From Nesterenkonia pannonica (GTDB lineage Bacteria > Actinomycetota > Actinomycetes > Actinomycetales > Micrococcaceae), in assembly GCF_019575955.1 (NCBI RefSeq), contig NZ_CP080575.1, positions 2,542,001 through 2,606,000 of the forward strand: 64,000 nt of DNA, written 5' to 3'. Within the stretch, counting starts at the first letter, position 1. The number at the start of each line of letters is the position of its first letter. The translations under genes were made by a program, and so were the position numbers. A model generated the notes under the pieces. It was given only the letters and a program-made list of their open reading frames with translations, did no database searches and had not been told where the DNA came from. This document shows, one piece after another, positions 37,517 through 48,703 of the stretch.

Positions 37517-39315
37517 TCATGCTGCGTCGAGGCTCTGGTGGACGGGAAGCACGCTCTTCATCGCCTGGGCGGCTTCGGCATCGCTGGATGAGCGCTCGGC
37601 GGTCAGCTGCGCGTCGACGTAGCTGGCATAGGCGCGCTTCTCGTAGGCGGCGCGCTCCGCGTCCCAGCCGAGATCGTCCGCGACCAGGGCGATGACGTGG
37701 TCGGCCGCTTCGAGGCCTCGGTCGGCGACCTCGTGGAAGAGCCGCGTCCTGCGCTCCAGGAGGTCCTCCAAGTGGACGGCGCCTTCGTACCGGGCGGCGT
37801 AGACGTACTCCGCCGCAAGGTATCCGGCCCCGCCGGGCACCTCCTCGGCGAGCGCGGGCTCCTCGCGGATCAGGAGAGAAGCTCTCCCATCAGGGAGCCG
37901 TAGCGTCCCAGGAGACGCTTCACCGTCTTGGGCGGGAGGTTGTGCTCTGCGGCGACCTCGTCGGTGCGGCTAGCCCACTCGCCGTAGCCCTGACCTCCCA
38001 GCAGCGGCAGCCGGTCGGTGAGGGACTCTCGGTCGGCGAACTGCTCAGCGACCGCGAAGTTCACGGCGTCCTCGGCCATCGAGCGGTAGGTGGTGAGCTT
38101 CCCGCCCGCCACGGCTGTCAGTCCGGGGCCATGCGCATCACCGTGTGCTCGCGGGACACTTTGGAGCTGGACTCCTCGTCGCTGGCGACCGGCTGCAGCA
38201 GCGGCCGAAGACCGGCCCAGGTGCCGATGACGTCCTCCGGGCTGAGGTCCGTCTCGAGGACGTCGTTGGCGTGGTCGAGGACGTATCGGATGTCAGCGGC
38301 GGTGGGGGCCGGGACGTCCACGGGCTCGCGCCATGAGGTGTCTGTGGTGCCGATGGACCAGTAGTCGTCCATGGGGATGATGAACAGGACCGACTTCTCG
38401 GTCTGCGTGATGACGCCCACGTGCTCCTGGGCCGGGATTCGATCTTTGGGGACCGTGATGTGGATGCCCTTGGAGGCCAGCACCTTCAGGGCTGGACCGG
38501 ATCCGTCCTCGGCCTCGGCGTGGGCCATCTGCTCCTGCTCACCGGTCCACACGCCTGCGGCCATGATGGTCTCACGCGCATAGACGCTCATGGTGCGGCC
38601 TGTCTCCTGTCCCGCAGGACGACGCCTACGACCTGCTCCTCCCCTGCGCGGGTCTCGCGCAGGTACTCGACCACTTCGGTCCGCACTGCGACGTGGGCCC
38701 CGAGGCTCGCCGCGGAGCGTGCGAGGGTGAGCACCAGGCGCGCGTCGTCCACCTGGGCGTCGAAGTATTCGAGCGCGCCGATGAACTTGCTGTGGTTCAG
38801 CCCGTCGAAGCGCTTCCGGAGGCCCCGGCGCGTCATGTGGCGGTGCAGCGGTGCGCGGCCTTTGGCGCTGAGCACGGACTTCAGGCCGTTTCCGCGCGCT
38901 GATGCGGCGAATGACAGGCTGTCGTACAGCATGACGCCCGAGCCGATGAACGCCCGGTCGAGCCCTCGCTTCTGGAACGGGAACACGAAGGGCAGTCCCG
39001 GACCAGGTGCGGCGCGGTGCGGGTCATCAGCAGGTTCCGCTCACGGAGAGCCTCTGAGACAAGCTTGAAGTCCAGCATCTGCAGGTAGCGCAGCCCGCCG
39101 TGGATGAGCTTCGATGAGCGCGACGAGGTTCCTGGGCCAGGTCCTGGGCCTCGACGAGCCCGGTGCTCAGGCCTCGGGACGCCGCGTCGAAGGCCGCCGC
39201 AGCTCCTACAACGCCTCCCGACCACCAGGACATCCAGGGGCTGCTCGGGCGTGGTGCCGTCGAATGCCTCGAGAGCGTCCGTGCGGGACGAGGGATTCAT
39301 GGGCCGTGGCTTCAT
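37517..39315 (-). CDS. glpD: Aerobic glycerol-3-phosphate dehydrogenase
   Basis: FAD enzyme feeding electrons to quinone. Starts MKPRPMNPSSRTDALEAFDG; Rossmann motif DVLVVGGGVVGAAAAFDAAS (frame break inside), SRSSKLIHGGLRYLQMLDF, VYARETIMAAGVWT, FIIPMDDYWSIGTTDTSW and AGGKLTTYRSMAEDA. Breaks near 39215, 39145, 39000, 38600, 38115, 37965 and 37870. About 599 codons. Confidence 0.94.
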
Positions 39316-39385
39316 GGCACATCCTGTAGATCGACGTTGACTGTGATGCTCATAACATCCGAGGTGCGGTCTTTTTCTCAATACT

Positions 39386-39403
39386 TATGCACATACGTGC
39401 ACA
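39386..39403. promoter_or_regulatory. Palindromic operator candidate between glpD and sorC-type gene
   Basis: TGCAC-ATAC-GTGCA (39388-39401) is a perfect inverted repeat in the 107-base divergent space, 20 bases before the regulator start. A likely binding site for the SorC-family regulator, controlling itself and glpD-F-K. Confidence 0.5.
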
Positions 39404-39422
39404 GAGGGTCCACAATGGGGAA

Positions 39423-40385
39423 ATGAAGCCCTCATACAGGAGAAGGTCGAGTACGTCGCTGCACGGATGTACTACGCCGAGAACTGGACGATGCAGCACA
39501 TCGCGCATGAGCTGGGCGTGTCACGATCCACCGTCTCCCGACTCCTGACAGAGGCGCGTGAGCAGGGCATTGTGCGCATCAGCCTCCACCCGCCCACCGA
39601 CCGCCCCAACGCCTTGGAGCATCGCATCGCCGAGATCTACGGCGTGACCGTGCACGTGGCCCACACCCTCGCCCGCGAGGACGCCTACGCCCGCCACGAA
39701 GCGGTCGCAGCGCTCGCGGCATCAGTGGTGGACTCCTCATCGAGCCGGACATGGTCGTCGGGGCCGCCTGGGGCGCCACGATGACCTCGGTGGTGGACCG
39801 GCTCCCGGAGCGGGCCGTCCCCGGGCTGCAGATCGTCCAGCTCAACGGAGCGGTGAACTCCCAGCCCGCGGGCGCGGAGTCGGACGGCACCGGAATCGGC
39901 ATGGGGTCGTCGAGCGCTTCGCCAAGGTCTACGGCGGACGGCCGCATCTCTTCGCAGTGCCCGCCATCTTCGACTATGAGCAGACCAAGCAGATGCTCTG
40001 GCGGGAGCGCTCCACCTCGCGCGTGCTCAACCTGCAGCGCCGCGCCACCCTGGCCGTCTTCGGAGTGGGCACGTTCGCCGCCTACCGTCCCTCGCAGGTC
40101 TACGCCGAGGGATATCTGAGCCGTGAGGACCTGAACCAGCTCACCGATGAGCAGGTCGTCGGCGACATCTGCACCGTGTTCCTCCGGGGGACGGGTCCTG
40201 GAGGAACATCGAGCTCAACAGCCGCTGCTCCGGCATCAGGCCCGACGAGCTCTCCCGGGTTCCTCGTCGGGTCTGCGTGGTCAACGGTGCGCACAAGGTT
40301 CCGGCCCTGCGGGGCACTCGCCGCAGGGCTGGTCACTGACCTGGTCCTGGACCAGGCCTCCGCAGACCTGCTCGCCCACGGCTGA
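39423..40385 (+). CDS. SorC-family sugar-responsive regulator
   Basis: The N-terminal HTH (MYYAENWTMQHIAHELGVSRS, TVSRLLTEAREQGIVRI) precedes a SorC-type effector domain (MVVGAAWGATMTSVVDRLPE, IVQLNGAVNSQP, LAVFGVGTFAAYRPS, GDICTVFLR, LVTDLVLDQASADLLA). About 320 residues. Starts at ATG 39423, one base out of frame with the HTH because of an early indel. Breaks near 39735, 39905 and 40195. Divergent from glpD, so probably the local regulator of glycerol or polyol use. Confidence 0.82.
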
Positions 40386-41905
40386 TCAGACCGGCTGGGC
40401 CGCCGACTCCTCGAGAATCTTCTCGATGGTGCGATGGCAGGTGCCGCATCCGGTGCCTGCCCGGGTCCGCGAGGCGACGTCCTCGACGCTCCGGCAGCAG
40501 GGGGCAGCGTCCTGAACCATGCCGACCGTGGTCCCGGCGCAGCGGCATAGAACATCCTCAGGCCCCAGCTCCGCTTCCTTGGTGGCATGCTCGGCAGCCA
40601 GCAGTGCGGTGCGGTCCGCCGTCGGCAGCGTGCCTCGAGCCGCGTGCATGGACAGCTCCGCTGCGGTCCGAGGCATGCCGATGACGACGAAGCCGGTCAG
40701 CCGCTCGCCCTCGGTGACGATCCGCAGGTACTGGCCGCGCCGCGGATCCGCCCATGTGGAGACATCAGGAGCATGCGGATCCCACGGGTCGATGTCCGTC
40801 TCACCGGCGCAGGCCATGTTCAGACTCTTGACTTCACCAGGATCACGTCCAGGTTAAGCAGACGGCGCCACTGGGCAAAGTCGACCAGCTCACCGGCCGC
40901 ATCACGGTCCGGGGAGGACGCGAGTCCCAGGTCATCACGCAGACCTGAAGCGACCATCTCCGCCTGCATCCACCCCGGTGCGATGAGGCCGGAGGAGCCT
41001 CGGCCCTCCACAGAAGCACAGTCCCCGGCGGCGAAGATATGAGGATCTCCCAGGCTGCGGCCATCGGCTCCCACCGTCACGCCCCAGGAGCACGGCAGCC
41101 CCGCGTCCTTCGCGAGGGAGTCGCGGGCGATGACCCTGATGCACACCACCAGCAGCGCGGCAGGGATCCGCTCCCCGAGGAGGTCCGCACGGCGACGAGC
41201 TCCCCATCGTCGGACACCGCCTCGCGCACATCCGTCGCCGCTCGGACATCGACGCCCATGCTCGTCAGCTCACGGCGCAGCAGCATGCCGGCGTCGGGGT
41301 CCGCCTCGCGGCTCATCGGTGTGCCGCCGCGATGCAGCAGCGTCACCTCAGCGCCTGTCTCCGCCAGTGCCAGAGCGGCCTCCACGCCGAGCACGCCGCC
41401 GCCGAGCACCGTCACCGGTCTGCCTGTGCGCGACCTTTCGCGGACGGCGAGCGCATCTTCGATGGTGCGCAGCGGCACGACGCCTCGGGGCATCTGCGCA
41501 CCAGAGCGCTCCCCGTCGAGCTTTCCTCCGCGGCGGACCTCCACGGTGCAGGGAGGCATGCGCGGCTCCGCCCCGGTGGCCAGAACCAGCCTGTCGTAGC
41601 TCACTCTGCGCCCGTCGGAGAGTGTCAGCTCCTGGGCTTCGCGGTCCAGGTGAGCGGCCTCGGCCCCCAGGATCAGCTCCACGCCCTGTGCCGCGAGCGC
41701 CTCGGGGAGTCGACCATGATCTCCTCGGGCAGAATGCGTCCCACGCTGACGTCCCCGATGCGGATGCGGTTGTACGCCGCATGCTGCTCCGCTCCGATGA
41801 TGGTCAGGGCTGCGCGGCCTCGCGAATCTCCGGCAGGAGCTCCTCGGCGAGGCGGGAGGCGACGGGCCCGAACCCGACGATGACGATGCGCTGCGACCGG
41901 CTCAT
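40386..41905 (-). CDS. nasB: FAD/NAD(P)H reductase with BFD domain, nitrate reductase electron donor
   Basis: Resembles the N-terminal half of NirB and the NasB/NasC electron-transfer subunit. Starts MSRSQRIVIVGFGPVASRLA; NAD motif VTVLGGGVLGVEAALALAE; FAD motif HIFAAGDCASVEGR; C-terminal [2Fe-2S] BFD domain with LCRCAGTTVGMVQDA and GTGCGTCHRTIEKI. About 506 codons. Breaks near 41830, 41710, 41165 and 40820. Lies 17 bases after nasA on the same strand and abuts the SorC regulator end to end. Confidence 0.82.
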
Positions 41906-41922
41906 GGGGCTGCCTCCTCTGC

Positions 41923-44126
41923 TTAGCCTGATCGTGGCGGCGTGGATTTGAACTCCGGCATAGAGCTGAGCGGGTCGGTCAGGCTTCGGGTGAGCAGGTT
42001 GGCGGTGCCCGCCCCTGGGAAGTGGAAGGGGCGAAGACGGTGTCGGCCCGAATGCCGTCGGTGATCCGGACCCGGGCCCTCATCTGCCCGTGCGCTGAGG
42101 TGACGACCGCGCACTCATCCTCGGTGAGCCCGAACTGGCGGGCGGTGGCTGGATGGACCTCGACGAAGGCCTCGGGGTGAGCAGCGGCCAGTGCCGGCAC
42201 TCGCCGCGTCTGGGTTCCCGACTGGTAGTGCTCCATGACGCGTCCGGTGGTGAAGGTGATCTCTCCCGCGCCCCGCGGCTGATTCTGCCGGCGGGGCGTA
42301 TCGCCGAGAGCCTCGCGCGCCCGTCCGGGTGGGCGAAGCGCTCCTGGAACATGCGTGGGGTGCCGACCATCGGCTCGCCTGTGGCGGAGGCCTCTGCTGA
42401 GTGCTGCGCGGCGGGCACGGGCCAGTAGGCGGCGTTCCCGTCGTCGAGCGCGGCGTAGTTCAGGCCTGAGTAGTCGGCGGCGGCTCCGGCCGTGGCACGA
42501 CGGATCTCTTCAAAGACCTCGCACGGCTCAGTGGGCCACACGGAGGGCGCACTGAGGCGCTCCGCCAGGTCGGCGAAGATGCGCAGCTCGGAGCGGGGCC
42601 CGAGTCGGAGTCCTGGGAGGCAGGGGACGCCACGGCGCGGCGCCGCCTCAGCACGCGGCCCTCGAGGCTGGTCATCGTGCCCTCCTCCTCAGCCCACTGG
42701 AGGACGGCAGCACGACGTCCGCCTCCTGAGCGGTCTCGGACATGAAGAAGTCGGCGACGACCAGCAGGTCGAGGCTGCGGAGGCTCTCCGCCACACGCCC
42801 GGCGTCCGGTGCCGAGACGGCGATGTTCGACGCATGCACGAAGAGTCCTCGCACGCCGTCGGCAGTGCCGATCCGATGCAGCATCTGGGTCGCTGGGGTG
42901 CCCGGCCCGGGGATCTGCTGAGCCTCCACTCCCCAGACCTGGGCCATATGCTCACGGTCCCCGTCGTCGGCGATGCTGCGCATGCCGGGGAGCTGATCGG
43001 ACTTCTGGCCCATCTCACGGCCGCCCTGCCCATTGCCCTGGCCGGTCAGGTGCCGTAGCCGCCGCGCCGCCCGCCGTCGGAACCTGCCCCGGGCAGTCCC
43101 AGCAGCAGCGCGAGGCTGATGGCGGCTCGGGCTGTGTCAGTGCCGTCACGGTGCTGCTCGACTCCGCGTCCGGTGAGGATGAACACGGGGTCGCCGCTTA
43201 CGCGGGCGCCCTGCGCCGCATGGCCGAGCTTCCGGGCCAGCAGCCGGATCTGGTCGGCGCCGACCCCGGTGGCCGCCTGGGCCCGCTCGGGCCACCAGTG
43301 CGAAGCTGAGCGGCGGAGCTCCTCGAGCCCCGCCGTGCGCGCCGCCAGGTAGTCCCAGTCGGCGAACCCCTCCTCGAGCACCACCTGGGCGACTGAGAGC
43401 AGCAGGACGAGGTCGCCGCCCGGGGCGGGCTGGATGTGAGCCCCTGCTCCGTCTGCGGTGAGCTCTGCGGTGGCGGTTCGTCGCGGGTCCACCACGATCA
43501 GCCCGCCTTTGCTGCGGACGCCGTCGAGGTGCTGGACGAAGGGCGGCATGGTGTCGGCCACGTTGGAGCCGAGCATCAGCACGGCGCACGCGTCGTTGAG
43601 GTCAGTCAGGGAAAGGGCAGTCCGCGGTCCAGCCCAAAGACCATGGTGGAGGCTTTGGAGGCCGAAGACATGCACCAACGGCCGTTGTAGTCGATCTGGG
43701 AGGTGCCGAGCGCGATCCGAGCGAATTTGCCGAGCGCGTAGGTCTTCTCGTTGGTGAGCGCTCCGGAGCCGAAGACGCCGAGAGCGTCCTTCCCGTGCGC
43801 TAACTGAAGGCTGCGGACCCTGCCTGCGATCAGGCTCAGGGCCTCGTCCCAGGTGGCCTCACGGAGACCGTCCTCCTCGCGGATGAGCGGGGCGGTGATG
43901 CGGTCGTCACGACGGCCGAGCAGCTCATGCGCGGTGCTGCCCTTGCGGCAGAGGCGCCCCCTGTTGGTGGGGAACGAGGCCCCTCCACGTCGAAGCTGTC
44001 GGGGGCGTCCGGACGCTCGGACACTGTCAGCCGCATCGCGCACTGCAGTGCGCAGTAGGGACAGTGCGTCTGCACCGTACGGCTGCGGGCGGACCCGGTC
44101 CCGGGCGTCGGCAGGGCCTCGACCAT
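41923..44126 (-). CDS. nasA: Assimilatory nitrate reductase catalytic subunit
   Basis: Molybdopterin-guanine-dinucleotide enzyme reducing nitrate to nitrite. N-terminal [4Fe-4S] motif HCPYCALQCAM with the fourth Cys in GRLCRKG; then GALTNEKTYALGKFARIALG, YNGRWCMSSASKAS, VADTMPPFVQHLDGV, VVDPRRTATAELT and FTTGRVMEHYQSGTQTRR. About 734 codons. Breaks near 43995, 43640, 43055, 42700, 42610, 42270 and 42020. The stop at 41923 sits in a GCTAAGC context (41929), so the true C-terminus may lie slightly further on. Confidence 0.9.
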
Positions 44127-44136
44127 CAGAGGAGCC

Positions 44137-45514
44137 TCATACCCGTGCGGAGGCGAAGACGGTGCCGGGCCGCATGTAGACCGCCCAGGTCAGGAGGGCG
44201 AAGCCGACGTAGGCTCCGGCGAAGCACCAGAACGCTGTGTCGAAGCTGCCGGTGGCTTCGTTGGACGCGTTGAGGATCTGTGGGATGGCGAAGCCGCCGA
44301 AGGCCCGATCGCACCGATGAAGCCCAATGCGGCGGATGCCTTGCGCTCATGCCCTACGCGGTCCCCCTCAGGGACTGAGAGGCGGAAGACGAGCGGGATC
44401 ATGCGGTAGCTGGAGCCGTTGGCCACGCCGGTCAGGGTGAACAGCGCCAGGAACAGTCCCAGGTAGAGCCAGAAGCTCCCCAGTCCAGGGTGACCACGAC
44501 CACCGCGGTGACGGCGGCCATCGCCAGGAAGCTCACAGCGGTGATGCGCGCCCCGCCGACCCGGTCCGCCAGCTGTCCGCCGTAGGGCCGCGCCAGGGAG
44601 CCGACCAGCGGGCCGAGGAACGCCAGGGAGAGGGCAGCGCCGAGCACCTGGAAGCTGGAGAACTCAGGGAACTGGATGCTGATCAGCGTGGGGAAGACGG
44701 AGCCGAAGCCCATGAATGAGCCGAAGGTTCCGATGTAGATCACCGCGATGATCCACAGGTGCCGCTCACGCAGCGCCGCCAGGGTGCCCTTGACGTCGTT
44801 GGAGGCGTTCGTGAGGTTGTGCATGTACTTCCACGCACCCCAGGCGGCCAGCAGGATCAGCGGGATCCACATGAGCCCTGCCACGGGGAGGCTGGGGCCG
44901 AAGTGGCCGAAGGCGAAGAGCGAGACGACGATCGGAACCGCGAGCTGCGCGGCCGCCACTCCGAGGTTGCCGCTTGCGGCGTTGACGCCAGCGCTGCGCC
45001 CTTCTCCTTGGCCGGGTAGAAGAACGTGATGTTGGCCATGGAGCTGGCGAAGTTTCCGCCGCCGAAGCCGGCTGTGGCCGCGATCAGGTACAGGGCCCAG
45101 ATCGGCGTATCGGGGTTGGCGAGCGCGACGGCCATGGCGACGGTGGGGATGAGCAGCAGGAGCGCGGAGATCACCGTCCAGTTGCGGCCCCGATCATGGC
45201 CACCATGAAGCTGTATGGGATCCGCATGGCGGCGCCCACCAGGGGCGGGAGCGAGACCAGCAGGAACTGCTGCGCGCTGGTGAGGTCGAAGCCGGCGGCG
45301 GGCAGGAACACCACGGTGACGGACCAGAGCTGCCACACCGCGAACCCGAGGAACTCGCAGAAGACCGACCAGATGAGGTTGCGACGGGCCACCGGGCGCC
45401 CCGGACCTTCCCAGAAGTCCTGGTTCTCCGGCTGCCAGTTGGTGATCCAGCGGCCTCGCTCCTCCACAATCCGCTCAGTGGGGGTGCGTGCTGAGTTTCG
45501 TTGATGACGCTCAT
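44137..45514 (-). CDS. narK: Nitrate/nitrite transporter, MFS
   Basis: Twelve-helix NarK/NasA-type porter. Both nitrate signatures are visible: GFGGGNFASSMANITFFYP and ASGNLGVAAAQLAVP. Starts MSVINETQHAPP and continues RWITNWQPENQDFWEG. Breaks near 45470, 45190, 45000, 44480 and 44310. Ends AVYMRPGTVFASARV, 10 bases before nasA, so narK-nasA-nasB is one operon. A candidate GlnR box lies 45 bases upstream. Confidence 0.92.
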
Positions 45515-45949
45515 GCCTTCGATCGTCCCAGCGGCATGTTTCAGGCCTGCGGCTCAGTGTTACCGATGTGAAAAACGGGTCTCACGCGCAGAGGGGAAGC
45601 CTGTGAGGCCTCCGTTTGGGGTTTTGGCGATCGGGCACGTATGCTTGCTGGGCATTCTCCGGATAATCCCGTTTATCTGTTGCTGACTCCCGGCACAGCT
45701 GCATTTCGATCAGCTGGTAGGCCCGGTGGAGTTCTGTTGTTCTGTGTGCGGGTCGACTCCGGAGCCTTTCCCCGGCCTGAGTCCCCGTGATCCTCGTTCC
45801 AGCGAAAACCGTCCGATAAGTCCTGCCGTGCCCATGCACGGCCTGCTCCTGATGGAGTAAGCCGTTCGAGCACGAGCGGTAGACACTGTCGGAGCGCTGG
45901 AGCGCGGCCGCGGCGGTCCAGGCCGCCTACGTGACAAGGAGTCACCCGC
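45515..45949. promoter_or_regulatory. Divergent narK/DEAD-helicase control region
   Basis: 435 bases without a gene. Near narK, GTTAC-n6-GAAAA-n6-CTCAC (45559-45585) closely follows the GlnR pattern gTnAc-n6-GaAAc. The rest (about 45600-45949) is probably the long 5' leader of the helicase gene, as is usual for cold- or stress-induced DEAD-box genes; I see no convincing riboswitch in it. Confidence 0.55.
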
Positions 45950-47765
45950 ATGTCTGAGACAGACGCCCCCACTATTCCCCCTTCAGCGACCTCGGCCTCG
46001 ACTCGCGCGTCATGGCTGCCATCGAGTCCATGGGCTACGAGACCCTCCCCATCCAGGCGGAGACCATCCCCAGCTCATCGCTGGCCGCGACGTGGTCGGC
46101 CTGGCCCAGACCGGCACCGGAAAGACCGCCGCCTTCGCCCTGCCCGCGCTGACTCACATGGCAGCAGCCCACGACGAAGGCACCCTCGGCAACCGGCCCA
46201 ACACTCTGGTGCTGGCCCCACGCGTGAGCTGGCCATCCAGGTGGCCGAAGCCTTCACCACCTACGCGGCCAAGGTCGACGGCATCTCCGTGCTGCCCATC
46301 TACGGCGGCGCTCCCTACGGCCCCCAGCTGCAGGGTCTTCGGCGCGGCGCCAACGTCGTGGTCGGCACCCCGGGCCGCGTCATCGACCACATGGAGAAGG
46401 GGTCCCTGGACCTCTCCGAGGTCGAGCACCTGATCCTCGACGAGGCTGACGAGATGCTGCGCATGGCTTCGCCGAAGAGGTGGACAAGATCCTCGCGCAG
46501 ACGCTTACCGACAAGCAGGTCGCGCTCTTCTCGGCGACGATGCCGACCGCCATCCGTCGCATCTCCGAGCAGTACCTCAACGACCCGGTCGAGGTGAAGG
46601 TCAAGTCCAAGACTCAGACCAGCTCCAACACCCGGCAGCGCTTCCTGTTCATCAAGCACCACGCCAAGGGCGAGGCGCTGACCCGCATTATGGAGACGGA
46701 GGCGCACGACGCCGCCATCGTCTTCGTTCGCACCCGGTCCGCCACCGAAGAGGTCGCCGGGATGCTCAACGCCCGCGGCTTCCGCGCCTCCGCCATCAAC
46801 GGCGACATTCCTCAGAACCTGCGGGAGAAGACCGTTGAGCAGCTGAAGTCGAGCCGCATCGACGTCCTGGTCGCCACCGACGTGGCCGCCCGAGGCCTGG
46901 ACGTGGAGCGCATCAGCCACGTCTTCAACTACGACATCCCACTCGACACCGAGTCCTACGTCCACCGCATCGGACGCACCGGGCGCGCCGGACGCTCCGG
47001 TGAGGCCGTCCTGTTCGTCACTCCTCGTGAGAAGCGCATGCTGCGCTCGATCGAGAAGGCGACCCGCCAGACGGTCGAGCAGATGAGCCTGCCCTCCGTC
47101 GAGGACGTGAACGCGTCGCGTCTGGACCGATTCTCCGAGCGGATCACCGCCACCCTGGTAGGCGAGGACCTGGAGGAGTACCGCGGGCTGGTCAGCAGCT
47201 ACGTGGAGAACCACAACACTCCCGCTGAAGATGTGGCCGCCGCACTGGTCTCCATGGTCCACGAGGGCCGATCCCTCCTGCTGGACGAGAAGGACGACTC
47301 CGGCATGCGCGGCGCCCTTCCGGAGTTCCGCGAGGACAACGACCGGGGCGGACGCTACGAGGACCGCGGCCCCCGCACAGACCGCGGCCCCAAGGGAGCG
47401 CCCAGCGCAGCGCCGGGCAACGCCCTCTACCGGCTGGCTGTCGGACGCAACAACCGGGTGACCCCGGGCCACGTGGTCGGAGCCATCACCGGCGAGGCGG
47501 GGCTGACCGGGGCACAGATCGGCAGCATCGACATCCGCCCCACCCACACCCTCGTCGAGCTTCCGGAGCACCTCTCCGGCGACCAGTGGGCTGCCCTCAC
47601 CAAGACGCGGATCGGCGGCGAGCTGATCCGCATCGAGAAGGACGCCGGGGACCCGCGCCGCGCACCGGCGGCGGTCGCGGCAACGACCGGGACGGCGATC
47701 AGGGCGGCTTCAAGAAGGGGCCGCGCAAGGGCGGATTCGGCGGCCGCAAGAAGCCCCGCCACTGA
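45950..47765 (+). CDS. deaD: DEAD-box ATP-dependent RNA helicase (DeaD/CsdA-like)
   Basis: RNA unwinding in ribosome assembly and RNA decay. Starts MSETDAPTIP. Motifs: AQTGTGKTAA (I), LAP-TREL (Ia, cut by a break near 46223), GTPGR (Ib), LDEADEM (II), FSATMP (III), ATDVAARGLD and HRIGRTGRAGRSG (VI). A DbpA-type RNA-binding domain (YRLAVGRNNRVTPGHVVGAI) and a basic Gly-rich tail ending GGRKKPRH follow. Other breaks near 45970, 46070, 46470 and 47655. Confidence 0.93.
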
Positions 47766-47770
47766 GCCGG

Positions 47771-47790
47771 ATCCCCGTGCTGACGGGGAT
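47771..47790 (+). terminator. Terminator hairpin after deaD
   Basis: ATCCCCGT and ACGGGGAT form an 8-bp stem with a four-base loop followed by TTT, six bases after the deaD stop. Confidence 0.6.
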
Positions 47791-47831
47791 TTGGGCGGCA
47801 TGAATATCCGATGCTAGGATGTTCTGTCGTT

Positions 47832-47903
47832 GCCCCAATAGCTCAGTGGTAGAGCGCAGTCTTGGTAAGACTGAGGTCCCGGGATCGATTCCCGGTTGGG
47901 GCT
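47832..47903 (+). tRNA. tRNA-Thr (GGT)
   Basis: Acceptor GCCCCAA/TTGGGGC, D-loop AGCTCAGTGGTAGAGC, anticodon loop TTGGTAA with a CAGTC/GACTG-type stem, and T-arm CCGGGATCGATTCCCGG. A complete cloverleaf. Confidence 0.94.
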
Positions 47904-47981
47904 CGAGTGAAGGCCCCGCGCAGCGCATCATCAGAACTGCGCGGCGTGGGGCTTCTCCACTCCAGTCATCTGCTCACTCAG

Positions 47982-48053
47982 GGCGGTGTAGCTCAGCTGG
48001 TTAGAGCGCACGACTCATAATCGTGAGGTCGGGGATCGAGCCCCCCACCGCTA
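47982..48053 (+). tRNA. tRNA-Met (CAT)
   Basis: Acceptor GGCGGTG/CACCGCT, D-arm AGCTCAGCTGGTTAGAGC, anticodon loop CTCATAA. The T-arm (GGGGATCGAGCCCCCC) seems one G short in a homopolymer. Elongator type, since the initiator acceptor mismatch is absent. Confidence 0.88.
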
Positions 48054-48066
48054 CGCGAGCAGGACC

Positions 48067-48102
48067 GAAGAAAGCCCCAGGCCATGGCCTGGGGCTTTCT
48101 TC
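48067..48102. terminator. Bidirectional terminator hairpin
   Basis: A perfect 17-bp palindromic stem (GAAGAAAGCCCCAGGCC and its complement) with a two-base loop, between the tRNA pair (+) and the MOSC gene (-). Confidence 0.9.
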
Positions 48103-48123
48103 GTGCCGTCGTGCTTACCGCGC

Positions 48124-48677
48124 TCAGTCGTCGGGGCGTGCGCTCGCCGGGCCTTGGGCCAGAGCCGTCTCACGCATGGTGGGACCCTCGCCCTCCTCAA
48201 GCACCGTGACCGCGTCGCCTGACCGGATCTCTCCCGGTGTGAGAACCCTCAGGTACGTCCCCGGACGTCCGGCCTGCAGAAACCGCTTCACCCACCGAGC
48301 CTCGCCCATCCAGCGTCCGAACGTAGCGCACGGTATCCGGGGCCCGGTGACCTCCAGGACGGCCCGGTCGCCCACCTGCCACCGTTCGCCGCTCTGCGCG
48401 GCATCCACGTCGAGGCCGGAGACCCTCAGGTTCTCGCCCAGGCTTCCGCCGGAAGATCGCGCCCGAGCGCCTCGGCCCACCATGCGGCGTCCGCGGCTGC
48501 GTACGCGTACACGGCCTTCTCGGGGCCGCCGTGATGCGCGCGGTCAGTCTGGACGTCCCCGTGCAGGCCGAGGGCGCGCACCCGCACAGGACCCTCCACG
48601 GGCCGCTTGTCGATCGCGGTGGTTCCGACCGATCCAGGATCCGGGGTCAGCTGATGGACGACGCATACCGCGTCCAC
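48124..48677 (-). CDS. MOSC-domain protein
   Basis: Molybdenum-cofactor sulfurase C-terminal (YiiM-like) domain. GTG 48677 gives DAVCVVHQLTPDPGS; then HGDVQTDRAHHGGPEKAVYAY and, past a break near 48450, GSLGENLRVSGLDVD with the conserved Cys in GPRIPCATFGRWM. About 184 residues. Such proteins act on N-hydroxylated substrates or molybdenum cofactor; the substrate here is unknown. Same strand as metB and cbs. Confidence 0.85.
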
Positions 48678-48703
48678 CGTGCCCTGCAGACCCCGTCGTC
48701 CCG

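Noticed and set aside
33550-43810. Rare TTA Leu codons (nirB near 33571, nasA near 43805) as a bldA-like control
   Set aside because: They lie in CTTAG/TTAGC contexts typical of the base-call artefact, where CTG is the expected codon.
45600-45949. Riboswitch in the deaD leader
   Set aside because: I could not match any known aptamer core; a long leader alone is usual for DEAD-box genes.
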